A stretch of DNA of 64,000 bases. Origin: Azoarcus sp031546845 (GTDB lineage Bacteria; Pseudomonadota; Gammaproteobacteria; Burkholderiales; Rhodocyclaceae). Below the pieces are notes generated by a model. It was not told where the DNA came from. It saw only the letters and a program-made list of their open reading frames with translations, and did no database searches. Below, piece after piece: positions 51,408 through 60,412 of this stretch. The DNA lies in the NCBI GenBank assembly GCA_031546845.1, contig JAVBJT010000024.1:44713-108712 (forward strand), given 5' to 3'. The translations under genes and the position numbers were made by a program. The first letter of the stretch is position 1, and every line of letters begins with the position of its first letter.

Positions 51408-53603
51408 ATGGAAATTAAGGTTAACTTTCTCGACAAGCTTCGTCTTGAGGCCAAGTTCGACGACTTCACTGTGATTGCCGACCAGCCTATCCGCTATAAG
51501 GGCGATGGCTCGGCGCCGGGGCCGTTCGATTATTTTCTGGCTTCATCGGCTTTGTGCGCGGCCTACTTTGTGAAGCTGTACTGCGACACGCGCGATATTC
51601 CCACCGATAACATTCGGCTGTCGCAGAACAATATTGTCGATCCCGAAAACCGCTACAAGCAGATTTTTAAGATCCAGGTTGAGTTGCCAGAGGATATTTC
51701 CGCTGCGGATCGGCAGGGCATTTTGCGTTCCATCGAGCGTTGCACGGTGAAGAAGGTGGTGCAGACCGGGCCTGAGTTTGTGATTGAGGTGGTGGAAAAT
51801 CTGGATGCCGATGCGCAGGCCTTGCTGGCACTGAATCCGGATGCCGAGGCAAGCACTTATATTGCGGGCAAGGATCTGCCGCTGGAACAAACCATTGCCA
51901 ATATGTCAGGGGTGTTGGCGGGTTTGGGTATGAAGATTGAAATCGCTTCGTGGCGCAATCTGGTCCCCAATGTATGGTCGCTGCATATCCGCGATGCGCA
52001 TTCGCCGATGTGTTTTACCAATGGCAAGGGGGCGACGAAAGAAAGCGCGTTGGCCTCGGCATTGGGCGAGTTTATCGAGCGGTCGAATTGCAATCACTTC
52101 TACAACGACCAGTTTTGGGGGGAAGAGATTGCCAATGCGGCGTTTGTGCATTACCCGGATGAGCGCTGGTTCAAGCCGGGCCGTAAGGATGCGCTGCCGG
52201 CTGAAATGCTGGATGAATACTGCCTGCGAATTTACAACCTCGATGGCGAGTTACGTGCTTCGCATTTGTACGATACGAATTCCGGCAATGTGAAGCGTGG
52301 CATTTGTGCGCTGCCGTATGTGCGGCAGTCGGATGGTGAGGTGGTGTATTTCCCGTCCAACCTGATCGATAACCTGTACCTCAGCAACGGCATGAGTGCC
52401 GGTAATACGCTGGCGGAAGCGCAGGTGCAATGTTTGTCGGAAATCTTTGAACGGGCGGTTAAACGCGAAATTCTGGAAGGTGAAATCGCGCTGCCCGATG
52501 TGCCGCACGAGGTGCTGGCGAAGTATCCCGGCATTCTGGCGGGCATCGAGGAATTGGAAAAGCAGGGCTTTCCGGTGTTGGTGAAGGATGCGTCGCTGGG
52601 CGGGGCGTATCCGGTGATGTGCGTGACCTTGATGAACCCGCGTACCGGCGGGGTGTTTGCGTCGTTCGGGGCGCACCCGAGCTTGGAGGTGGCGCTGGAA
52701 CGCAGTCTGACCGAGTTGCTGCAGGGGCGCAGTTTTGAAGGTTTGAACGATTTGCCTCGGCCCACTTTTGAAAGCAACGCGGTAACCGAACCGAATAACT
52801 TTGTTGAACACTTTATCGATTCCAGCGGGGTGGTGTCATGGCGCTTTTTCAGTGCCAAGGCGGATTTCGATTTTGTGGAGTGGGATTTTTCCGGCCAGGG
52901 CGAAAACTCCAATGCCGATGAAGCGGCGGCCTTGTTCGGTATTCTCGAAGGCATGGGCAAAGAGGCGTACATGGCGGTGTATGACCAACTCGGCGCAACG
53001 GCCTGCCGCATTTTGGTGCCGGGTTATTCGGAAATTTATCCGGTAGAGGATTTGGTCTGGGATAACACCAACAAGGCGCTGTTGTTCCGCGCCGATATTT
53101 TGAATTTGCATAACCTGGATGACGCCAGCCTGGAAGCGCTGCTTGCGCGTATGGAAGAGAGCGGGCTGGATGATTACACCGACATTATCACGCTGATCGG
53201 CATCGAGTTCGACGAGAATACGGTGTGGGGGCAACTGACGATTCTGGAGTTGAAGCTGCTGATTCAGCTCGCCTTGCGGCAATTCGACGCGGCGCACGAA
53301 GGGGTGAGAACCTTTCTGCAATATAACGAGAATACGGCCGAGCGCGGATTGTTTTACCAGGCTTTGAATGTGGTGCTGGAGGTGCTGCTGGACGACGATC
53401 TGGAATTGGACGATTACGAGGCCAATTTCCGCCGGATGTTTGGCAACCCGCGCATGGATGCGGCGATGGGGTCGGTGGATGGCAGCGTGCGCTTCTTCGG
53501 TTTAACGCCAACGAGCATGAAGCTGGAAGGGCTCGATAGGCACCAGCGCTTGATCGATAGCTACAAAAAGCTGCACACGGCGCGGGCTAAAGTGGCGACC
53601 TAA
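51408..53603 (+). CDS. OsmC-domain/YcaO-domain fusion protein
   Basis: 731 residues. Residues 1-140 are an OsmC/Ohr-like domain, with two cysteines at the peroxidatic and resolving positions (Cys50 in SSALCAAYFV, Cys112 in IERCTVKKV). Residues about 165-500 are the YcaO domain (LPLEQTIANMSGVLAGLGMKIEIASW, core LGEFIERSNCNHFYND and YPVMCVTLMNPRTGGVF), an ATP-dependent cyclodehydratase/thioamidation fold that in E. coli acts with RimO on ribosomal protein S12. The final 200 residues resemble the C-terminal TPR-like part of E. coli YcaO. The same fusion is known in other proteobacteria; its substrate is not. Confidence 0.88.
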   Translation: MEIKVNFLDKLRLEAKFDDFTVIADQPIRYKGDGSAPGPFDYFLASSALCAAYFVKLYCDTRDIPTDNIRLSQNNIVDPENRYKQIFKIQVELPEDISAADRQGILRSIERCTVKKVVQTGPEFVIEVVENLDADAQALLALNPDAEASTYIAGKDLPLEQTIANMSGVLAGLGMKIEIASWRNLVPNVWSLHIRDAHSPMCFTNGKGATKESALASALGEFIERSNCNHFYNDQFWGEEIANAAFVHYPDERWFKPGRKDALPAEMLDEYCLRIYNLDGELRASHLYDTNSGNVKRGICALPYVRQSDGEVVYFPSNLIDNLYLSNGMSAGNTLAEAQVQCLSEIFERAVKREILEGEIALPDVPHEVLAKYPGILAGIEELEKQGFPVLVKDASLGGAYPVMCVTLMNPRTGGVFASFGAHPSLEVALERSLTELLQGRSFEGLNDLPRPTFESNAVTEPNNFVEHFIDSSGVVSWRFFSAKADFDFVEWDFSGQGENSNADEAAALFGILEGMGKEAYMAVYDQLGATACRILVPGYSEIYPVEDLVWDNTNKALLFRADILNLHNLDDASLEALLARMEESGLDDYTDIITLIGIEFDENTVWGQLTILELKLLIQLALRQFDAAHEGVRTFLQYNENTAERGLFYQALNVVLEVLLDDDLELDDYEANFRRMFGNPRMDAAMGSVDGSVRFFGLTPTSMKLEGLDRHQRLIDSYKKLHTARAKVAT

Positions 53604-53674
53604 GGTGGTGGCTTTAGCCAGTTAGGGTTGCGCCATGGCTGGATAAAGCGCACAAGTGATAGTGTCAATCCGGC

Positions 53675-54457
53675 TCAAAGCACAAAGTCATAATCAACCG
53701 TAAGCGGCGCGTGATCCGAGAAACGTTCCGCTTTGTAGATGGCGCAGTGTTTCGCGGTGGTGGCGATGCCAGGGGTAGCGATGTGGTAGTCGAGGCGCCA
53801 GCCGACGTTCTTTGCCCAGGCTTGGCCGCGATTGGACCACCAGGTGTAGCTGTCGCCGGTGGTGTCGGGGTGGAGGCGGCGGTAGACGTCCACCCAGCCT
53901 TGTTCGTCGAACAGTTGCGATAGCCAAGCGCGTTCTTCCGGCAGAAAGCCGGAGTTTTTCTGGTTGCTTTTCCAGTTCTTGAGGTCGATTTCGCGGTGGG
54001 CGATGTTCCAGTCGCCGCAGATTACGATTTCGCGGCCGCTGGCGCGCAGTGCGGCGAGGTGGGGAAAGATGCGGGCCATGAAGCTGAATTTGGCTTGTTG
54101 GCGCTCTTCCGAGCTTGAACCGGAGGGCAGGTAGAGCGATACGACCGAAAGGCGGCCGAAATCCAGTTGCAGGTAGCGGCCTTCGGCGTCAATGTCGTCG
54201 ATTCCGAGTCCGACGATGACGCGTTCGGGGGTGAGGCGGCTGTAGATGCCGACGCCGCTATAGCCTTTTTTCTCCGCGCAGTGAAACCAGCCCTGGTAGC
54301 CCGCTGGGGCGCGCAATGTGTCGGATAAATCGGCCATTTGCGCTTTCAGTTCTTGTACGCAGAGGATATCCGCCGCCTGCTGCGGAAGCCATTCGAGCAA
54401 GCCTTTGGCGGTGGCGGAGCGGATGCCGTTGAGATTGAGGGAGATGATGCGTAACAT
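53675..54457 (-). CDS. xth: Exodeoxyribonuclease III
   Basis: 260 residues from ATG 54457 (MLRIISLNLNGIRSATAKG); an in-frame TTG at 54475 is less likely. Exonuclease-endonuclease-phosphatase fold with LCVQELKAQ, KKGYSGVGIYSR, ICGDWNIAHREIDLKNWK, GWRLDYHIATP and the catalytic ERFSDHAPL. AP endonuclease/3'-5' exonuclease. Divergent from pyrE with 38 bases between, sharing a compact promoter region. Confidence 0.96.
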   Translation of the reverse strand: MLRIISLNLNGIRSATAKGLLEWLPQQAADILCVQELKAQMADLSDTLRAPAGYQGWFHCAEKKGYSGVGIYSRLTPERVIVGLGIDDIDAEGRYLQLDFGRLSVVSLYLPSGSSSEERQQAKFSFMARIFPHLAALRASGREIVICGDWNIAHREIDLKNWKSNQKNSGFLPEERAWLSQLFDEQGWVDVYRRLHPDTTGDSYTWWSNRGQAWAKNVGWRLDYHIATPGIATTAKHCAIYKAERFSDHAPLTVDYDFVL

Positions 54458-54495
54458 GGGTGCGTTTTCGGTCAATCGTAGTGGTATAGCAAGAA

Positions 54496-55137
54496 GTGGA
54501 TTTTAGTCGGGATTTCATTGCGCTCGCATGCCGCAAAGGCGTATTGCGATTCGGGTCGTTCGTCACCAAGGCGGGGCGCGAGTCGCCTTATTTTTTTAAC
54601 GCCGGTTTGTTTGACGACGGCGCGTCGTTGCGCGAGTTGTGCGGTTATTATGCGTATGCCATTCGCGCGGCCGGTGTGGCGTGCGACATGCTGTTCGGCC
54701 CCGCTTATAAGGGCATTCCGCTAGTGGCCGGCACGGCGATCCGGCTTGCGGAGGACGGCGTCAATCTGCCCTTTGCGTTCAACCGCAAGGAAGCCAAGGA
54801 TCACGGTGAAGGCGGTACGCTGATCGGCGCGCCGCTTGCAGGACGCGTGCTGATTCTTGATGATGTCATTTCCGCGGGAACTTCGGTGCGCGAATCTGTC
54901 GATATCATTCGAGCGGCGGGTGCGACGCCGGCTGGTGTCGTGATTGCGCTCGATCGCATGGAACGCGGCCAAGGCCACCTTTCGGCGGTGCAAGAGGTGC
55001 GGGAAAGCTTTGGCATGCCGGTTATCGCGGTAGCGACGCTGGACGATCTTGTCGGTTATTTGTCGGACGATCCGCAGTTGGCTGTTAATCTTTCGGCTGT
55101 GCGGGTTTATCGGGAGAAATATGGGATCGCTGCTTAG
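54496..55137 (+). CDS. pyrE: Orotate phosphoribosyltransferase
   Basis: 213 residues from a GTG at 54496 (MDFSRDFIALACRKGVLRFG). PRTase signatures GPAYKGIPLVAGTAIRL, AFNRKEAKDHGEGGTLIGAPL and the PRPP loop VLILDDVISAGTSVRESV. Joins orotate to PRPP in pyrimidine synthesis. No attenuator (hairpin with leader) is seen upstream. Its last 17 bases overlap the next gene. Confidence 0.97.
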   Translation: MDFSRDFIALACRKGVLRFGSFVTKAGRESPYFFNAGLFDDGASLRELCGYYAYAIRAAGVACDMLFGPAYKGIPLVAGTAIRLAEDGVNLPFAFNRKEAKDHGEGGTLIGAPLAGRVLILDDVISAGTSVRESVDIIRAAGATPAGVVIALDRMERGQGHLSAVQEVRESFGMPVIAVATLDDLVGYLSDDPQLAVNLSAVRVYREKYGIAA

Positions 55138-55792
55138 ATCCATCGGTTTCGGGCTGACAGTGCTCTGCGTGGCGGTTTCCGCCGCTGCCGCTCCGCAGCG
55201 GCAGACAGGCGCGGGTACGGGCAGCAAGGTTATTTATTGCTGCGAGGACAACAGTGGTCAGACGGTCTGTGGCGATATTTTGCCGACGGTCTGTTTTGGC
55301 CGCGCTTATCGGGAAATCAGCTCGCAGGGCATTATCAAGCGTAATGTGGCGGCGCCACTGACGCCGGATGAAGTTGCCCGCCGTGCCGCCGAGGAGCGGC
55401 GCCTGCGCGCGGTTGCGGCGCGCGAGGCGAAGCAGCGCCAGCTCGACCAAGCCTTGTTGGAAACGTATCGGAGCATGGCCGATATAGAAGCGCGGCGCGA
55501 TCGCGCGCTGGCTGAAATCGACCGTAGCGTTGAAACCTTGCGCGAGCGCGAAAAAGAATTGGTCGCGCGCCAGGATGAAATACAAAAAAATATCGAGAGC
55601 AAGCCAGCGGGTAAGGTGCCCGCCGCCATGACGGAGGATCTTGCCAATGCCGAGGCTGAGTTGGCAACCCACCGGCAGGTTATCGACACCAAACTGCGCG
55701 AGCGCGAAACCGTCCGCACGCGCTTCGAGGACGATCAGCGCCGTTATATTGAGCTGACGACCAAGCCGGGAGCGAGTCAACCGAACCCATAA
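55121..55792 (+). CDS. Exported coiled-coil protein of unknown function
   Basis: 223 residues from ATG 55121 (MGSLLRSIGFGLTVLCVAVSAAAA is a signal peptide; an earlier frame at 55049 is inside pyrE). After the signal comes KVIYCCEDNSGQTVCGDILP, a short Cys-containing segment that resembles the DUF4124 or thrombospondin-like CxDxxG pattern, then a long charged coiled coil (EVARRAAEERRLRAVAAREAK, RALAEIDRSVETLREREKELVARQDEIQKNIES in pieces). Start overlaps pyrE by 17 bases, so they are co-expressed. Role unknown. Confidence 0.72.
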   Translation: MGSLLRSIGFGLTVLCVAVSAAAAPQRQTGAGTGSKVIYCCEDNSGQTVCGDILPTVCFGRAYREISSQGIIKRNVAAPLTPDEVARRAAEERRLRAVAAREAKQRQLDQALLETYRSMADIEARRDRALAEIDRSVETLREREKELVARQDEIQKNIESKPAGKVPAAMTEDLANAEAELATHRQVIDTKLRERETVRTRFEDDQRRYIELTTKPGASQPNP

Positions 55793-55821
55793 TCCGTGGC
55801 GTGCGCCGCCACGGTGCTGGC

Positions 55822-58317
55822 TTACCGCTGGCGCTTGCCGGAAGAAGCGAGCGCCACGCCTGCGGGTGTGGTCGGCCGTAGGCTCAATGCGACCCACAGC
55901 AGCAGGAAGAAAAATACGCCGAGCCGTGGCACGTCGAGCAGGCTGTCGAACAGACCGACGATGGTGAATCCCGCCAATGCGGCCAGCAAGGCGGGCGCTG
56001 GGCCGCTGCGGTAAAAGCGCGGCCGTGCCAGCCGCAACACAGCCAGACCGAGGGCGAGCGCTACCGCGCCCAGGCCGAGCGCGCCTTGTTCCACCCACAG
56101 ATGCAGCAACATGTTTTTCGCGTGCCACGGTAGGTGGTGGCGGTCGGAGCTGAAAAACCAGCGGTCGAGTCCGGCGCGGAAATCACCGTTAACAAGGAAG
56201 TCGCGGCCTGTTGCGTCGATTACCCGGATTTCTGCGATATCGAGTGTGTTCGCGCTGTTGTTGGCGATCGACAGCATTGCCGGGCGTGGCGCGTACCAGA
56301 TGCCAGCGCTGGCAAGTGGGGTTCTGCCGGTAGCGAAGCGCACTGTTTGCCAGTTTGTGCTGCCGGTAATGGCGATCTGGGCGGTTGTGCAGCCTTCCGG
56401 GTAGAGCAGATTGCGGCGGCAGACTTCGATGTGCACGCGTAAGTTCTTTTCCGCGCGTACCCGTATTGCGATCTGAAAAGGGGATTTCACGTCGCCGGGA
56501 ATGCGTTGGGAGACGCGGAAGAGTTCGCCGAAACCGCGAATGTGGCGCGGCCCGCCCAGGCGCAGGAAAGGGGTACCGTCGCCATCGGCGCCGTCGTGCC
56601 ATTCCATCGTGCCGGGAAAAGCGGCATGGGGTGTTTTCCAAAAATACGCGTCGGGATAACGCCCGGTGCCGATGCCGATGAGTTCGTCGACTGTGCTGTC
56701 CACCAGGTCCGCGCTGGTGCGCCAGTGTTCCATGCGGCCGGACAGATCGCGGTCGACGGTCGAAAAACGAGCGCCAAGGTAGTAGCTCGCGCCCGCCAAG
56801 GCAACGAGGCAAGCGGCGCCCATCAACACGGTTTGCTTGATGAGATCGGTGCCGCGCGTCGACCACAGCGGCGCGGGCGCATAACGGTGGGTGAGCGCGA
56901 TTGCGAGGGTGAGCGCGAAGGCGCTCGCCGCGCCCAGGTTGGCACTCGTTTCGCTCCAGTGGCGGGCGACAAAAATCGCCGTGGCGCCGCAGCCGAAAGT
57001 GGCTGCCAGCGTGAGCACGTCGCCCAGCGGAGAGGTGTTGTGCTTTGCGCGCCGTAAGCTCAACAACGCCGCAGCGGTGATCCACAGCACGGCGTAGGCG
57101 AGATAAACGCCTTTCGGCAATGTCGAGGCCAACCCGGCGAGTGCGGCCACGGCAGCGGCGAGCGCAATGGCGGCGAGTAGCGCGTTCAGGCTGGCGCGGC
57201 GCAGCAGATCGCCGCCAGCGCCAAGCAGGGCGGTAAATCCGAGCCATGCCGCCATGCCACGATAGCCGCCGCTACTGAACGAGAGTGTGGCCCCGACGGC
57301 AAGCGCAAGCCATAACAGCGTACCTATCAAGGGCCCGAAGCGCTGCCGGGGCAGGGCGTCGACGTCCGTATTGCCTGTATGGCGGCTGCTTAGCGCCGCT
57401 GGTAGCAGGATGAGACCGACCACCGCCACGGCGGCGTACAGGCCGCGCGAAAACGTGGTGAAAGTCGCGTAGCCGGCCACGATTGCAAGCGCCGCGAGCA
57501 GCAGCGTGGGGCCGGGGCGGCGTTCGCGCAGCAACAGCAACAGCGCGAACGGCAGGGTTAGGGCAAGCCAGCCGTCGAGCGCGGCGCCACCTACGTTCAT
57601 TTCCCAAAAAAGGCCGGTGGTGCGGTAGTCGGCCGCGAAGTTGCTCAGGCCCGGAAAGGCCATCCGTTCCCAGATCGCCGCCAGGGATGCGCTGAACAGG
57701 CCGCCGGCAAGTCCCGCGCTCAGCCACGGCAAAGTTCGCTCGCCCAGTTTGTGCGCGGCTAGGTGCAGGCAAGGAATCAGCATGATCGCGGCAACCAGCC
57801 CTTTCGTCAGGCGTAAGGCATTGAGCGGTGTGCCGTAGCCAACCAGCAGCGCGGGGCCGGCCGTCGTCCATGCGCCGGGCGGCAGGGCGTGCAGCGTCGA
57901 TATGGCATAGCTTGCCAGTAGCAAGGCAAATACGGCGATGCCGGCCAGATGGGGGCGCAGAGGGCGATGCGCCGGGGCGGGGTCGCCATCCCGAGCCAAT
58001 GCGGCGTGCAGGCCGACGCCTGCGACGGTGGCGAGCACAAGCGCATCGCTTTCGGTGAAATGGATGCGCCCGGTCCAAGGTGTTAGATCGGCGACCGGCC
58101 ACAGCACGGGCAGCAAAATCAGCCACCATTGCGGGCGGACGGTGAGCGCCACGGCGTAAACCGTCAGCGCCAGCGCGGGCAGCGGCACACCCAGCGGGTG
58201 GTGGGCGAGCCAGATGCCGAGCACGGCGAGCGCGGCAATGGCTACCGCCATCCAGGCCAGACGGGAAATGGCGCGGGAGGCGGAACTGCGCGGGGCGGCG
58301 GGGTGAGGGTGGCTCAT
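55822..58317 (-). CDS. O-antigen ligase/polymerase-family membrane protein with large periplasmic insertion
   Basis: 831 residues with about 12-13 hydrophobic helices. The final periplasmic loop carries WHAKNMLLHLWVEQGALG (about residues 735-752), matching the H-x2-N..E-x-G motif of Wzy_C/WaaL proteins. Upstream of it, between about residues 555 and 720, is a beta-rich segment (SGRMEHWRTSADLVDST, RPAMLSIANNSANTLDIAEI, DFLVNGDFRAGLDRWFFS) that reads like a carbohydrate-binding beta-sandwich set in the periplasmic loop. It would polymerise or ligate surface glycans; the exact acceptor is unknown. Convergent with the pyrE-coupled gene. Confidence 0.75.
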   Translation of the reverse strand: MSHPHPAAPRSSASRAISRLAWMAVAIAALAVLGIWLAHHPLGVPLPALALTVYAVALTVRPQWWLILLPVLWPVADLTPWTGRIHFTESDALVLATVAGVGLHAALARDGDPAPAHRPLRPHLAGIAVFALLLASYAISTLHALPPGAWTTAGPALLVGYGTPLNALRLTKGLVAAIMLIPCLHLAAHKLGERTLPWLSAGLAGGLFSASLAAIWERMAFPGLSNFAADYRTTGLFWEMNVGGAALDGWLALTLPFALLLLLRERRPGPTLLLAALAIVAGYATFTTFSRGLYAAVAVVGLILLPAALSSRHTGNTDVDALPRQRFGPLIGTLLWLALAVGATLSFSSGGYRGMAAWLGFTALLGAGGDLLRRASLNALLAAIALAAAVAALAGLASTLPKGVYLAYAVLWITAAALLSLRRAKHNTSPLGDVLTLAATFGCGATAIFVARHWSETSANLGAASAFALTLAIALTHRYAPAPLWSTRGTDLIKQTVLMGAACLVALAGASYYLGARFSTVDRDLSGRMEHWRTSADLVDSTVDELIGIGTGRYPDAYFWKTPHAAFPGTMEWHDGADGDGTPFLRLGGPRHIRGFGELFRVSQRIPGDVKSPFQIAIRVRAEKNLRVHIEVCRRNLLYPEGCTTAQIAITGSTNWQTVRFATGRTPLASAGIWYAPRPAMLSIANNSANTLDIAEIRVIDATGRDFLVNGDFRAGLDRWFFSSDRHHLPWHAKNMLLHLWVEQGALGLGAVALALGLAVLRLARPRFYRSGPAPALLAALAGFTIVGLFDSLLDVPRLGVFFFLLLWVALSLRPTTPAGVALASSGKRQR

Positions 58318-58458
58318 GTGGGGGCTTCGGCGGCAGCGGGTAAGGTGGCGGTGCGAAATGCAGCGGAAAATTGCGCGCCACGTTTGTTGTCTATGTGCTT
58401 GCGGCGCGGAGTCTGTGGAGCGTTATATGATCGCGGATTCTGCGGCGGAGCGGTATCG

Positions 58459-59262
58459 ATGGAAATCACGGAGCATGCGATGACGGACACGGCCGAGGCG
58501 TTGGACGCGGTGGCGTGCCTGCTGGCCGAGGCGCACAGTATTTTGTTCATTACCGGCGCGGGTATTTCGGTCGATTCCGGCTTGCCGACTTACCGCGGTA
58601 TCGGTGGCTTGTATCACGAGCGCCTTACCGCCGAGGGTTTGAGCATCGAAGAGGCGCTGTCCGGCGCAATGATGGCGCAGCGGCCGGATATTACGTGGAA
58701 GTATATTGCCGAGATCGAGGCAAGTTGCCGCGATGCACGGCCCAACGCGGCCCATCGTGTAATTGCCGCGCTGGAGCGAAACAAGCCGGCGGTGTGGACG
58801 CTGACGCAGAATGTCGATGGCCTGCACCGGCTGGCCGGTTCGTCGAAGCTGATCGAAATCCATGGCACGGTGCACCGCTTGCTTTGCATCGAATGCTCAC
58901 ACCAGCGGGCGGTGGAGGATTTCACCGGTTTGGCCTTACCGCCATCTTGCCCGGTGTGCGGCGGGCTGCTGCGCCCGGATATCGTGCTGTTCGGCGAGGC
59001 GTTGCCGCCGCAGGCATTGAGCCGGCTCGAAGAAGTGCTCATGGCGGGGGTGGACGCGGTGGTGTCGATCGGCACTTCCAGCGTGTTTCCCTATATCTCC
59101 GGCCCTGTGCGGTGGGCGCGCCAGGTGGGAATCCCCACGGTGGAGATCGACCCCGGCACGACGGAGATCAGCGCGTTTGTCGATTATCGCTTGCCATTGG
59201 GCGCCGCCGCCGCGATGAGCGAGCTATGGCAGCGTCTATACCCGGATCGTCCGCTCGATTGA
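58459..59262 (+). CDS. Sir2-family NAD-dependent protein deacylase
   Basis: 267 residues from ATG 58459; ATG 58480 is also preceded by GGAG at 6 bases and would drop seven residues. NAD-binding GAGISVDSGLPTYRG, TQNVDGLHRLAGS, catalytic His in IEIHGTVHRL, and four zinc cysteines CIECSHQ and CPVCGG. Lacks the CobB-specific N-terminal extension. Removes acyl groups from lysines with NAD; targets unknown. Single gene between divergent membrane-protein and metal-binding-protein genes. Confidence 0.92.
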   Translation: MEITEHAMTDTAEALDAVACLLAEAHSILFITGAGISVDSGLPTYRGIGGLYHERLTAEGLSIEEALSGAMMAQRPDITWKYIAEIEASCRDARPNAAHRVIAALERNKPAVWTLTQNVDGLHRLAGSSKLIEIHGTVHRLLCIECSHQRAVEDFTGLALPPSCPVCGGLLRPDIVLFGEALPPQALSRLEEVLMAGVDAVVSIGTSSVFPYISGPVRWARQVGIPTVEIDPGTTEISAFVDYRLPLGAAAAMSELWQRLYPDRPLD

Positions 59263-59280
59263 GGGGGTGCCCGCGTCTGC

Positions 59281-60216
59281 TTACGGTGCGCGCGGGGCGT
59301 CCAGGGCGTCGGCCAAGGTCCGCAGGTTGTGCCGCATCAGCGCAAGGTAATCGCGCGCGGGGCCGGTGGCGCTCGATAGCGCATCGGAATAGAGCGTGCC
59401 GCCGATCCGTGCGCCGCTTTCGGCGCGAATACGGTCGAGCAGGCGCGGATCGGCGATGTTTTCGATGAATACCGCCGGCACTTTTTCCGCTTTGATCTGA
59501 ACGATCAGGCGCGCGACGCCGCGTGCGGTTGGCTCCGCGCTGCTGGCAACGCCGGCCGGTGCGAGAAAGCGAATGCCATAAGCGTGGCTGAAATAGCCGA
59601 AGGCATCGTGTGAGCTGACAACCTTGCGCCGCTCGGCGGGTAGCGTGGCAATCCGGGTGCGGATCTCGCTATCGAGTTTTACTAGCTCGGCGTCGTAGCG
59701 CGCCGCATTGTCGCGGTAAAACGCCGCGCCGTCCGGGTCGGCGGCGGCCAGTGCGGCGGCGATGTTCGCCACATAACGGCGCACGTTGGCAACGTCCTGC
59801 CAGGCATGCGGGTCGGCGCTGTGGTGATGGTCGTGGCCGTCGTCCTTGCCGCCTTTCTCGTCATCGCTGCTGTCCAGCGGCGTGACGCCGCTGCTGGCAA
59901 TCACCACGGCATCGGCGCGGCCGGCGGAATGGGCAAGGCGGACGATCCAGTCATCGAAACCCAGCCCGTTCGCCACCACCAGCTTCGCCGCGCCCACGCG
60001 GCGGGCATCCGACGGGCGTGGCTGAAAGGCATGGCTGTCCTCGTCGGCGCCGACCAAGGCATGCACTGCCACCCGCTCGCCGCCTATCTGGCGGACGAAG
60101 TCGCCGACGATGCTGAAGCTTGCCACGACATCCATCGGCGCCGCGCATGCGTTGCCGATGGTTAGCGTGCAAGCGGCGATGAGGCTGAACAAGACGTGAA
60201 CAGAAGGAAGGCGCAT
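59281..60216 (-). CDS. Metal-ABC-transporter substrate-binding protein, ZnuA/TroA-like
   Basis: 311 residues with a Sec signal (FSLIAACTLTIGNACA). Cluster A-I fold: VVASFSIVGDFVRQIGGE, DSHAFQPRPSDAR with the first metal His, a His/Asp-rich loop (DDGHDHHHSADPHAW) characteristic of zinc-binding members, SSHDAFGYFSHAYG and VFIENIADPRLL. The cognate ATPase and permease genes are not adjacent on either side, so it is an orphan here. No Zur-like box is seen in the 196 bases to hldA. Confidence 0.88.
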   Translation of the reverse strand: MRLPSVHVLFSLIAACTLTIGNACAAPMDVVASFSIVGDFVRQIGGERVAVHALVGADEDSHAFQPRPSDARRVGAAKLVVANGLGFDDWIVRLAHSAGRADAVVIASSGVTPLDSSDDEKGGKDDGHDHHHSADPHAWQDVANVRRYVANIAAALAAADPDGAAFYRDNAARYDAELVKLDSEIRTRIATLPAERRKVVSSHDAFGYFSHAYGIRFLAPAGVASSAEPTARGVARLIVQIKAEKVPAVFIENIADPRLLDRIRAESGARIGGTLYSDALSSATGPARDYLALMRHNLRTLADALDAPRAP

Positions 60217-60412
60217 GATGAAAGGGAAGGGCGGGTGAAGTTTTTGGTTTGATTGGATGTGCGTCCGCAGCGCATCTTACCCCGACGGGTTCGCGCAGCG
60301 TTCACGTAGATGTCTTCCCCTGGACGGCCTGGGGAAAGATCGGCCGTTCCGGCGCTTCGTGGGATAATTCCCGCTTTAGAACACACGGCCCCGTTTGCAC
60401 GGCCATTCCGCG

